This document shows, in pieces, positions 1-5,343 of a stretch of 5,343 nt of DNA. The stretch is taken from positions 1-5,343 of the forward strand of contig JAIRQB010000227.1 of the NCBI GenBank assembly GCA_031256695.1, written 5' to 3'. Position numbers and translations under genes: made by a program. The stretch is from Elusimicrobiota bacterium (GTDB lineage: Bacteria; Elusimicrobiota; Endomicrobiia; Endomicrobiales; Endomicrobiaceae). A model generated the notes under the pieces. It made no database searches. It worked only from the letters and a program-made list of their open reading frames with translations, and was not told where the DNA came from. Each line of letters begins with the position of its first letter. The first letter of the stretch is position 1.

Positions 1-1965
1 TCTATTTATATGATGGCTGATTCCGGCGCCAGAGGCTCTAAACAGCAAGTCAGGCAACTTGCAGGTATGCGCGGTCTTATGGCTAAACCGCAGAAAAAAC
101 TCACGGGCGGCATAGGTGAAATTATAGAAACTCCGATTATTTCAAATTTCCGCGAAGGGCTGACTGTTTTGGAATATTTTATATCTACGCATGGCGGACG
201 CAAAGGATTATCCGATACCGCTTTAAAGACAGCGGAAGCCGGGTATTTGACAAGAAAACTTATTGACGTAGCGCACGATGTCGTAGTCACAGAAGAAGAT
301 TGCCGAACTGTAAATGGAGTATTTATAGGAACATTGCAAAGCGGCGATGAAATAGTTGAAAAAATTGACGAGCGCGTCATTGGAAGAGTTGCTTTAGATA
401 ATGTCGTAAGCGTTATAGACGATGAGTTAATAGTTAGAAGGGGAGAAGTAATCACCGCTGAAAAAGCGAAAAAACTCATAGAGTCAGGCATAGACAAAAT
501 AGGAATCAGAAGCGTTTTGACTTGCGAAGCCGAACACGGCATCTGCGCAAAATGTTACGGATTAAATCCCGCTACCGGCAAAATGGCGGAAGTTGGAGAA
601 GCAGTCGGCATCATTGCGGCTCAATCTATAGGCGAGCCGGGCACTCAGTTGACTTTGAGGACTTTCCATATCGGTGGAACAGCCAGCCGCGTCGTTCAGC
701 GTTCTGAAATTTATGCTGAACACAGCGGAACAGCCGATTATTACAATCTAAAAGCAATCAAAAATAAAAACGGTGAAACTATAGTTTTAAGCAGAAATAC
801 GGAACTTGTCTATACTGAAACGGCTACGCGTCGCAGGCAGATTTATCAAATTCCTTACGGCGCCGTTATAGAAGCGATGGACAAAGAGAAAATTGAAGTA
901 AAATCAGCCTCTGATACGGGATTTAAGAAAAATGTTCTGCTCGCAAAATGGGATCCTTATTCTAAACCGATTATAAGCGAATTTGAAGGGACAGTTTATT
1001 TTATAGATATAAAAGACGGCGTGACTTTGCAGAAAGAAAAGTCAAAAATTACAGGGCAGATTGAAAGAGTAATTATAGACCATCCTTCTGACAGAAGGAG
1101 TCCGAGAATAGTGATTAAGTCTGAGGATAAAACTGTCGGCGAATATCCTCTCCCCGTTGATACTACTTTGGTAGTTTTTGACGGAATGAAAATTGCCGCA
1201 GGCGATGTATTGGCTAAAATTCCGCAGGAAGTGTCTAAATCAAAGGATATTACAGGCGGTCTTCCGAGAGTCGCCGAATTGTTTGAAGGGCGAAAGCCTA
1301 AAAATGCCGCTGTTGTTTCAGAAATTGACGGTATAGTTCATTTAGGGGGACCGACTTCCAAAGGAAGCATAAAAGTTGAAGTTGAAAATCCTGACACAGC
1401 GATGAAAATAGAATATCTTGTGCCTGCCGGACGCCATTTAGTCGTCTATGAAGGCGATAGAGTAAAAGAAGGCGAGGCTTTGTCTGACGGCGCTATAAAT
1501 CCGCACGATATTCTTAAAGTAAAAGGTCCAAAGGAAGTTCAAGAATATCTTGTCAATGAAATTCAACAAGTTTATAGGCTGCAAGGAGTTACGATTAACG
1601 ATAAGCATATTGAAATAATAGTGCGGCAAATGCTTTCAAATGTGCGCATTACGGATTCAGGCGGCAGCCAATTCTTAAACGGCGAAATTGTGTCCCGCCA
1701 TAGATATGAGGTTGAGAAAAAACTTGATAAAACTAATGGCAAAAAAGTTCCTGCGGCGCATCCCATATTGTTAGGAATCACAAAAGCCTCTCTGTCTTCT
1801 GATTCATTTATATCTGCGGCTTCTTTCCAAGAGACGACGAGAATTTTGACCGAGGCGGCTGTTTCAGGGCAAATAGATATATTGCGTGGTCTTAAAGAAA
1901 ATGTCTCTATAGGTCATTTAATACCCGCTGGAACTGGTTTAAAAATAAATGAGTATGCAGAATAA
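1..1965 (+). CDS. rpoC: DNA-directed RNA polymerase subunit beta' (C-terminal part, 5' truncated by window edge)
   Basis: Open from the first base in frame 1 to TAA at 1963-1965: 654 codons, matching roughly E. coli beta' residues 721-1407, so about half the gene lies to the left. Fragment residues 56-91 are the bridge helix (YFISTHGGRKGL...DTALKTA). Cys101, Cys175, Cys182 and Cys185 have exactly the spacing of the second zinc site (E. coli C814, C888, C895, C898). Residues 199-229 are the first half of the trigger loop, with Arg220 and His223 equivalent to catalytic R933 and H936. The loop resumes at ITGGLPRV (417-424). The ~185 residues between are the SI3 insertion typical of Gram-negative-type enzymes, only about 4 shorter than in E. 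coli. The C-terminus (LLGITKASL, SFISAASFQETTR, GLKENV, IPAGTG) is intact. Compared with E. coli there are 7 extra residues at 31-40, and Gly66 replaces the bridge-helix Ala779. The ATG at 10 is an internal Met, not the start. The product is the catalytic half of the transcription elongation complex. rpsL follows after 40 bases. Confidence 0.98.
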   Translation, partial: SIYMMADSGARGSKQQVRQLAGMRGLMAKPQKKLTGGIGEIIETPIISNFREGLTVLEYFISTHGGRKGLSDTALKTAEAGYLTRKLIDVAHDVVVTEEDCRTVNGVFIGTLQSGDEIVEKIDERVIGRVALDNVVSVIDDELIVRRGEVITAEKAKKLIESGIDKIGIRSVLTCEAEHGICAKCYGLNPATGKMAEVGEAVGIIAAQSIGEPGTQLTLRTFHIGGTASRVVQRSEIYAEHSGTADYYNLKAIKNKNGETIVLSRNTELVYTETATRRRQIYQIPYGAVIEAMDKEKIEVKSASDTGFKKNVLLAKWDPYSKPIISEFEGTVYFIDIKDGVTLQKEKSKITGQIERVIIDHPSDRRSPRIVIKSEDKTVGEYPLPVDTTLVVFDGMKIAAGDVLAKIPQEVSKSKDITGGLPRVAELFEGRKPKNAAVVSEIDGIVHLGGPTSKGSIKVEVENPDTAMKIEYLVPAGRHLVVYEGDRVKEGEALSDGAINPHDILKVKGPKEVQEYLVNEIQQVYRLQGVTINDKHIEIIVRQMLSNVRITDSGGSQFLNGEIVSRHRYEVEKKLDKTNGKKVPAAHPILLGITKASLSSDSFISAASFQETTRILTEAAVSGQIDILRGLKENVSIGHLIPAGTGLKINEYAE

Positions 1966-1993
1966 AAAACGGCAGTAAAATAAAATTATAGTT

Positions 1994-1998
1994 GAGGA
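1994..1998 (+). promoter_or_regulatory. Ribosome binding site of rpsL
   Basis: GAGGA lies 7 bases before the ATG at 2006 and supports that start. The 40-base gap from rpoC (1966-2005) is AT-rich, with no inverted repeat able to form a terminator and no clear -35/-10 pair, so rpsL is probably read through from rpoC. Confidence 0.8.
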
Positions 1999-2005
1999 AT
2001 AAAAA

Positions 2006-2395
2006 ATGCCTACAATAAATCAGTTAATCGCGCAAGGGCGCGAAGCCGCTTTTAGAAAAACTAAATCTCCCGCTTTAAAAAGTTGTCCGCAAAGAAGGGG
2101 CGTCTGCACAAGGGTTTATACAACTACTCCTAAAAAACCTAATTCTGCTCAAAGAAAAGTGGCAAGAGTCAGGCTTTCAAATGGATATGAAGTTACCACT
2201 TATATACCCGGCGTAGGGCACGGACTGCAGGAGCATTCAATAGTCCTTATACGCGGCGGGCGTGTAAAAGACTTGCCCGGTGTCCGCTATCACATTATCA
2301 GAGGCACTTTAGATACTACTGGAGTTGAAGGACGCAAGCAATCAAGAAGTAAATATGGAGCAAAGAGGGCAAAAGCCGCTTCTGCTTCCAAATAA
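2006..2395 (+). CDS. rpsL: 30S ribosomal protein S12 (uS12)
   Basis: A complete 129-residue S12, close to the usual 124-137. S12 sits at the 30S decoding centre and helps monitor codon-anticodon pairing. The sequence aligns without gaps to E. coli S12 through the core: CPQRRGVCTRVYTTTPKKPNS at 27-47, then RGGRVKDLPGVRYH at 83-96. Lys43 and Lys88, where substitutions give streptomycin resistance in other bacteria, are wild type. Asp89, the residue beta-methylthiolated by RimO in E. coli, is present. Unusual residues are Gln49 (Leu in E. coli and most bacteria I recall) in the loop next to the decoding site, and Val70 and Gly73 in the normally GEGHNLQEHS segment. The basic tail ends RAKAASASK. 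The ATG at 2006 follows a good ribosome binding site and gives the canonical MPTINQL start. It is followed after 32 bases by rpsG, the standard str-operon order. Confidence 0.98.
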   Translation: MPTINQLIAQGREAAFRKTKSPALKSCPQRRGVCTRVYTTTPKKPNSAQRKVARVRLSNGYEVTTYIPGVGHGLQEHSIVLIRGGRVKDLPGVRYHIIRGTLDTTGVEGRKQSRSKYGAKRAKAASASK

Positions 2396-2417
2396 AGCAA
2401 GACAAAATTAAATTTTA

Positions 2418-2425
2418 GAGGTGAT
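2418..2425 (+). promoter_or_regulatory. Extended ribosome binding site of rpsG
   Basis: GAGGTGAT is an uninterrupted 8-base match to the complement of the usual 16S rRNA 3' end (TAAGGAGGTGATC); its GAGG core ends 6 bases before the ATG at 2428. This fixes the rpsG start and suggests efficient independent initiation. The 32-base rpsL-rpsG gap is much shorter than the ~96-base E. coli gap that carries the S7 autoregulatory site, and I see no equivalent fold. Confidence 0.8.
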
Positions 2426-2427
2426 AT

Positions 2428-2907
2428 ATGCCGCGTAAAGCGTTAAAACCAAGAGAAAAAAGAGGTTTTCCAAACGGCGACTCAAAATTTGGGTCTGTTA
2501 TGGTAGCGAGATTTATAAATAAACTTAATTTTAAGGGCAAAAAAACTACTGCTGAAACCATTATGTATAAGGCTTTGGATATTGTTAAAGATAAGACGAA
2601 TGAAGAACCTATAGCGGTATTTAACAGAGCCATAGAAAATATTAGACCATTGCTTGAAGTCAGACCGCGCAGAGTCGGCGGCGCTACTTATCAAGTTCCG
2701 ATGGAAGTTCCAATGGTGCGTTCAACTACTCTTGCTATTAACTGGCTGACTGAAATAGCAAGGAGTAAAACGGGAAAACCGATGTGTGAAAGGCTTGCTC
2801 AAGAAATTATTGAAGCCGGGAAAAAAGAAGGCGCCGCTATGAAGAAGAGAGAAGACACTCATAAAATGGCTGAAGCAAATAAGGCTTTCGCTCATTACCG
2901 CTGGTAG
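2428..2907 (+). CDS. rpsG: 30S ribosomal protein S7 (uS7)
   Basis: A complete 159-residue S7, similar to the common 156-residue form and lacking the C-terminal extension of E. coli K-12. S7 nucleates assembly of the 30S head by binding the 3' domain of 16S rRNA, and it borders the E site. Visible signatures are SKFGS near residue 19, ARFINKL and GKKTTAE, then RRVGGATYQVPMEV (the beta-ribbon arm, about 80-94). The near-invariant C-terminus KKREDTHKMAEANKAFAHYRW (about 139-159) is intact. Odd points: the usual LPDPK(F/Y)GS segment is two residues longer here (FPNGDSKFGS). The segment just after the arm, EVRPVRRNALAMRW in E. coli, reads EVPMVRSTTLAINW (93-106) and loses three arginines. The frame is otherwise intact, so this looks like lineage divergence rather than damage. 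The stop is TAG at 2905-2907; the next gene starts 20 bases later. Confidence 0.97.
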   Translation: MPRKALKPREKRGFPNGDSKFGSVMVARFINKLNFKGKKTTAETIMYKALDIVKDKTNEEPIAVFNRAIENIRPLLEVRPRRVGGATYQVPMEVPMVRSTTLAINWLTEIARSKTGKPMCERLAQEIIEAGKKEGAAMKKREDTHKMAEANKAFAHYRW

Positions 2908-2914
2908 ACTAAAA

Positions 2915-2919
2915 AAGGA
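2915..2919 (+). promoter_or_regulatory. Ribosome binding site of the small membrane-protein gene
   Basis: AAGGA lies 8 bases before the ATG at 2928, an ideal spacing. This is main evidence that the 50-codon frame is translated and is not just spacer between rpsG and fusA. Confidence 0.7.
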
Positions 2920-2927
2920 TATTTAAA

Positions 2928-3080
2928 ATGTTTGGCAAAGATAATGAAAAGCGTTCAGAAAGACCTGAAATTTTTAAATGGTGCGGTTGGGCTTCTCCCG
3001 TAGGACTTGGGATTTTTATAATATCTTGCGCTGTCAGTATTTTATTACTCGCTTTGGCGGGGAGTTTGTTTATAAATTGA
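2928..3080 (+). CDS. Small single-pass membrane protein of unknown function (50 aa)
   Basis: ATG at 2928, TGA at 3078-3080. I do not recognise the family. Residues 1-17 are hydrophilic and mixed-charge (MFGKDNEKRSERPEIFK; five Lys/Arg, four Asp/Glu), followed by a KWCGWASP turn with two Trp and one Cys. From about Val25 to Ile49 a long hydrophobic stretch (VGLGIFIISC...LLLALAGSLFI) reads as one membrane helix, with one more Cys (34). Basic residues on the N-terminal side and none after the helix predict N-in topology by the positive-inside rule. There is no signal peptidase site or lipobox. It does not resemble SecE, SecG or a ribosomal protein. It has a well-placed ribosome binding site, host-like codon choice (GGC, GCT, ATA) and tight spacing after rpsG, so it is probably co-transcribed with the str operon. 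It could be a genuine small protein or a translated leader affecting fusA. No other ATG within it is in frame. Confidence 0.65.
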   Translation: MFGKDNEKRSERPEIFKWCGWASPVGLGIFIISCAVSILLLALAGSLFIN

Positions 3081-3122
3081 AAAATAAGAAATAGATTTAA
3101 ACATCAAATAAATTAAAAAGTT

Positions 3123-3128
3123 AAAGGA
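3123..3128 (+). promoter_or_regulatory. Ribosome binding site of fusA
   Basis: AAAGGA ends 7 bases before the ATG at 3136; a second AAGGA at 3130-3134 is too close to the start to be used in the normal way. The 55-base gap before fusA (3081-3135) is very AT-rich, with about 9 G/C bases. It has no stem able to act as a terminator. TTGAAA at 3077-3082 has no acceptable -10 partner 16-18 bases downstream. Confidence 0.75.
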
Positions 3129-3135
3129 AAAGGAA

Positions 3136-5217
3136 ATGGCAAGGGAATATCCGTTACAGAAAATTAGAAATTTCGGCATAGCCGCTCATATTGATGCGGG
3201 CAAAACTACCACAACAGAAAGAGTTCTCTATTATGCGGGCAGAACTCATAAAATAGGCGAAGTTCACGAAGGCGCTGCTACTATGGATTGGATGGAGCAA
3301 GAGAGAGAAAGAGGCATTACCATCACTTCTGCCGCAACTTATTGCAAATGGCAGGATATGCAACTTAATATAATAGATACGCCAGGTCACGTTGATTTTA
3401 CAGCGGAAGTTGAGAGGTCTTTAAGGGTTTTAGACGGCGCTGTCATTGTTTTTGATTCAGGCAATGGAGTTGAGCCTCAATCTGAGACAGTTTGGCGTCA
3501 ATCCGATAAGTATGGAGTTCCAAGAATAGTGTTTTCAAATAAAATGGATAAAGTAGGCGCTGATTTTTTTATGGTTGTAAAGGATATTAGCGATAAGTTG
3601 GGGTCTGTCCCTTTACCGATTCAAATTCCTATAGGAGCAGAATCTGATTTTAAAGGCATTGTGGATTTAGTAGAGATGAAAGCGCATATTTGGACGGGCG
3701 AAGAATTAGGCGCTAAATTTGACATAACGGAAATCCCCGCAGACTTAAAAGATAAGGCTGTTGAAATGAGGGCAAAAATGATAGAACTCATAGCCGACTA
3801 TAATGATGAAGTGATGAGTAATTATATGGAAGGCAAAGAGTCAACTGTGTCTCAAATAAAAGCCGCTATTAGAAATGCAACTCTCCAAATAAAACTTATA
3901 CCTGTGCTTTGCGGTTCTGCTTTTAAAAATAAGGGCGTTCAGCCTATGTTGGACGCAGTATGCGATTATTTGCCTTCTCCTCTTGATAGAAAGGCTTTCA
4001 AAGGCATAGACCCAGAAACAAATGAGCCTGCTTCAAGAGAAGTTGATGATAAGGCGCCTTTTAGCGCTTTGGCTTTTAAAATTCAGGCTGACCCTTTCAT
4101 AGGAAAATTGACATATTTTCGCGTATATTCAGGAACTTTGGAAAGAGGCTCATATGTATTTAATACCGGAAAAAACAATAGAGAAAGGATTTCACGCATA
4201 GTCCGTATGCATTCAAATAATAGAGAAGATATTGAATCCGTCAATGCGGGAGATATAGCGGCGGCTGTCGGTCTTAAAAATACGGGAACGGGCGATACTC
4301 TTTGCGCTGAAGAACACCCTATTCTTTTAGAATCAATGTCTTTTCCTGACCCAGTAATAGACGTTGCTATTGAGCCTAAATCAAAGGCTGATGAAGAAAA
4401 ACTCGCTATAGCGCTAAATAGGCTTGCTGAAGAAGATCCTACTTTTAGAGTTCGGACAAATGAAGAAACAAATCAGACTATCATAGCGGGTATGGGCGAA
4501 CTTCATTTAGAAATTTTAGTAGATAGAATGAAAAGAGAATATAATGTTCAAGCAAATGTCGGCAGACCTCAAGTAGCGTATAGGGAAACAATAAAGAAGT
4601 CGCGCGAAGCGGAAGCAAAATATATAAGGCAAACAGGCGGGCGCGGGCAATATGGACACGTTATTTTAACGGTTGAACCGCAAGAGCCCGGAAAGGGTTA
4701 TGAATTTGTCAATAAAATTGTTGGCGGCGTAATTCCAAAAGAATATATTCCCGCTGTTGACAAAGGCATTAGAGAAGCCGCTACATCTGGAACTCTTGCT
4801 GGTTATCCAGTAGTAGATGTTAAAATTACTTTAACAGACGGCTCTTTCCATGAAGTTGATTCCTCTGAAATGGCTTTTAAGATAGCGGGGTCAATGGCTT
4901 TTAAAGATGCTTGCAAGAAGGCAAATCCAGTGATTTTGGAGCCGATAATGAGGGCTGAAGTTATTGTGCCTGAAGAATATATGGGCGATGTAATAGGCGA
5001 TTTAAATTCAAGGCGCGGGAAAATATCCAGTATGGAAGCAAAAAACAAAGTGCAGCATATTAAGGCATCTATTCCTTTGGCTGAAATGTTTGGTTATTCA
5101 ACGGCTTTGCGCTCATTAACGCAGGGCAGAGGTAATTATAGTATGGAGCCTTCTCATTATGAGGAAGTGCCGAGGCAAATATCTGATAAGATATTGGAAC
5201 AAAATTCAAAAGGATAA
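3136..5217 (+). CDS. fusA: Translation elongation factor G (EF-G)
   Basis: A complete 693-residue EF-G (E. coli 704), the GTPase that drives tRNA-mRNA translocation and, with RRF, ribosome recycling. The G domain shows G1 AHIDAGKT (17-24), switch I Thr62 in RGITI, G3 DTPGH (81-85, with catalytic His85), G4 NKMD (135-138) and G5 SAF (261-263). Domain II starts near Lys306. Domain III starts near Pro406 and includes MGELHLE (453-459). Domain IV, the tRNA mimic, has the conserved loop GGRGQYGH (501-508) and the tip segment FHEVDSSE, with His572 matching the translocation-critical E. coli H583. Domain V runs from about 603, with GDVIGDLNSRRG (617-628) and MFGYSTALRSLTQGR. All key residues are present. 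The position between rpsG and tuf marks it as the canonical housekeeping copy, not a paralogue such as EF-G2. The ATG at 3136 gives the usual MAREYPL start. tuf begins 18 bases after the TAA. Confidence 0.98.
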   Translation: MAREYPLQKIRNFGIAAHIDAGKTTTTERVLYYAGRTHKIGEVHEGAATMDWMEQERERGITITSAATYCKWQDMQLNIIDTPGHVDFTAEVERSLRVLDGAVIVFDSGNGVEPQSETVWRQSDKYGVPRIVFSNKMDKVGADFFMVVKDISDKLGSVPLPIQIPIGAESDFKGIVDLVEMKAHIWTGEELGAKFDITEIPADLKDKAVEMRAKMIELIADYNDEVMSNYMEGKESTVSQIKAAIRNATLQIKLIPVLCGSAFKNKGVQPMLDAVCDYLPSPLDRKAFKGIDPETNEPASREVDDKAPFSALAFKIQADPFIGKLTYFRVYSGTLERGSYVFNTGKNNRERISRIVRMHSNNREDIESVNAGDIAAAVGLKNTGTGDTLCAEEHPILLESMSFPDPVIDVAIEPKSKADEEKLAIALNRLAEEDPTFRVRTNEETNQTIIAGMGELHLEILVDRMKREYNVQANVGRPQVAYRETIKKSREAEAKYIRQTGGRGQYGHVILTVEPQEPGKGYEFVNKIVGGVIPKEYIPAVDKGIREAATSGTLAGYPVVDVKITLTDGSFHEVDSSEMAFKIAGSMAFKDACKKANPVILEPIMRAEVIVPEEYMGDVIGDLNSRRGKISSMEAKNKVQHIKASIPLAEMFGYSTALRSLTQGRGNYSMEPSHYEEVPRQISDKILEQNSKG

Positions 5218-5224
5218 TTTAACG

Positions 5225-5230
5225 GGAGGT
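5225..5230 (+). promoter_or_regulatory. Strong ribosome binding site of tuf
   Basis: GGAGGT (extended by one G to GGGAGGT), 5 bases before the ATG at 5236. Of the five ribosome binding sites in the window this is the closest to the textbook core, in keeping with the high EF-Tu demand in bacteria. The 18-base gap after fusA leaves no room for a separate promoter. Confidence 0.85.
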
Positions 5231-5235
5231 TCAAA

Positions 5236-5343
5236 ATGGCAAAGGAAAAGTTTGATAGGAGCAAGCCGCATGTAAATGTAGGAACGATAGGGCATGTAGA
5301 CCACGGCAAAACGACATTGACGGCGGCAATAACAAAAGTATTA
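5236..5343 (+). CDS. tuf: Translation elongation factor Tu (N-terminal 36 codons, 3' truncated by window edge)
   Basis: The frame runs from ATG at 5236 to the last base with no stop. The 36 residues begin MAKEKFDRSKPHVNVGTIG and contain the P-loop GHVDHGKT at 19-26, including His20, Asp22 and Lys25. This is the unmistakable EF-Tu N-terminus. EF-Tu carries aminoacyl-tRNA to the ribosomal A site as a GTP complex; full proteins have about 395-400 residues, so over 90% lies outside the window. Its place straight after fusA is the standard str-operon arrangement. In many bacteria rpsJ and the S10 operon follow, which cannot be checked here. Confidence 0.97.
   Translation, partial: MAKEKFDRSKPHVNVGTIGHVDHGKTTLTAAITKVL

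Noticed and set aside
6..542. A 178-codon open frame on the minus strand opposite rpoC
   Set aside because: It lies entirely antisense to highly conserved bridge-helix and zinc-site codons, has a low-complexity Ser/Thr/Pro/Ile-rich translation and is a by-product of rpoC codon use.
522..707. Plus-strand 61-codon frame within rpoC in another reading frame
   Set aside because: Out-of-frame, Arg-rich translation over the zinc-site and trigger-loop codons; no ribosome binding site of note.
1438..1781. Two overlapping minus-strand open frames opposite rpoC
   Set aside because: Shadows of the conserved RpoC C-terminal coding sequence; their translations show no recognisable domain.
1966..2005. 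Possible rpoC terminator or rpsL promoter in the 40-base gap
   Set aside because: No GC stem followed by a T run and no convincing -35/-10 pair; the sequence is simply AT-rich spacer with a ribosome binding site.
2415..2694. Minus-strand open frames opposite rpsG
   Set aside because: Antisense to a clear S7 gene and without recognisable motifs; chance frames in AT-rich DNA.
2928..3080. Identification of the small gene as secE or secG
   Set aside because: It lacks the conserved SecE C-terminal helix pattern and the two-helix SecG layout, and secE normally sits near nusG, not between rpsG and fusA.
3077..3114. Possible fusA promoter (TTGAAA at 3077-3082)
   Set aside because: No TATAAT-like hexamer at 16-18 bases; the best AT-rich match (TAAATT at 3109-3114) is 26 bases away.
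4803..5048. Minus-strand open frame opposite the 3' part of fusA (and a similar one at 3154-3390)
   Set aside because: Both are fully inside fusA domains with intact conserved motifs on the + strand, and I see no independent sign of coding.

Overview
This window is the 3' half of an RNA polymerase gene followed directly by the classical 'str' translation operon, all on the + strand: rpoC (C-terminal 654 codons, cut by the window edge), rpsL (S12), rpsG (S7), a 50-codon gene for a small membrane protein, fusA (EF-G), and the first 36 codons of tuf (EF-Tu, cut by the right edge). Every gap is short (40, 32, 20, 55 and 18 bases), each downstream gene has its own Shine-Dalgarno sequence, and I see no intrinsic terminator or convincing promoter between them. 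The simplest reading is one long rpoBC-rpsL-rpsG-fusA-tuf transcript coupling polymerase, the 30S decoding/head proteins and the elongation factors.

The organism is a bacterium of low-to-moderate GC (roughly 40% by eye), with AGA/AGG and ATA codons used freely. The RpoC fragment has the ~185-residue trigger-loop insertion (SI3) of Gram-negative-type lineages. It also has a 7-residue insertion, relative to E. coli, just before the bridge helix. Together with the protein sequences this suggests a non-proteobacterial Gram-negative phylum; an Elusimicrobiota (Endomicrobium-like) source is my best guess, at low confidence, from remembered family resemblance only.

Most of the window is ordinary core housekeeping DNA, and no mobile element, CRISPR array, tRNA or other exotic system is visible. 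The least expected item is the small gene at 2928-3080, between rpsG and fusA. It has a good ribosome binding site and encodes a charged N-terminus followed by one hydrophobic helix. I do not recognise its family. Other points worth a second look are substitutions at normally very conserved sites: S12 (Gln49, Val70, Gly73), S7 (residues 95-105, which lack arginines found in E. coli) and RpoC (Ala to Gly in the bridge helix).
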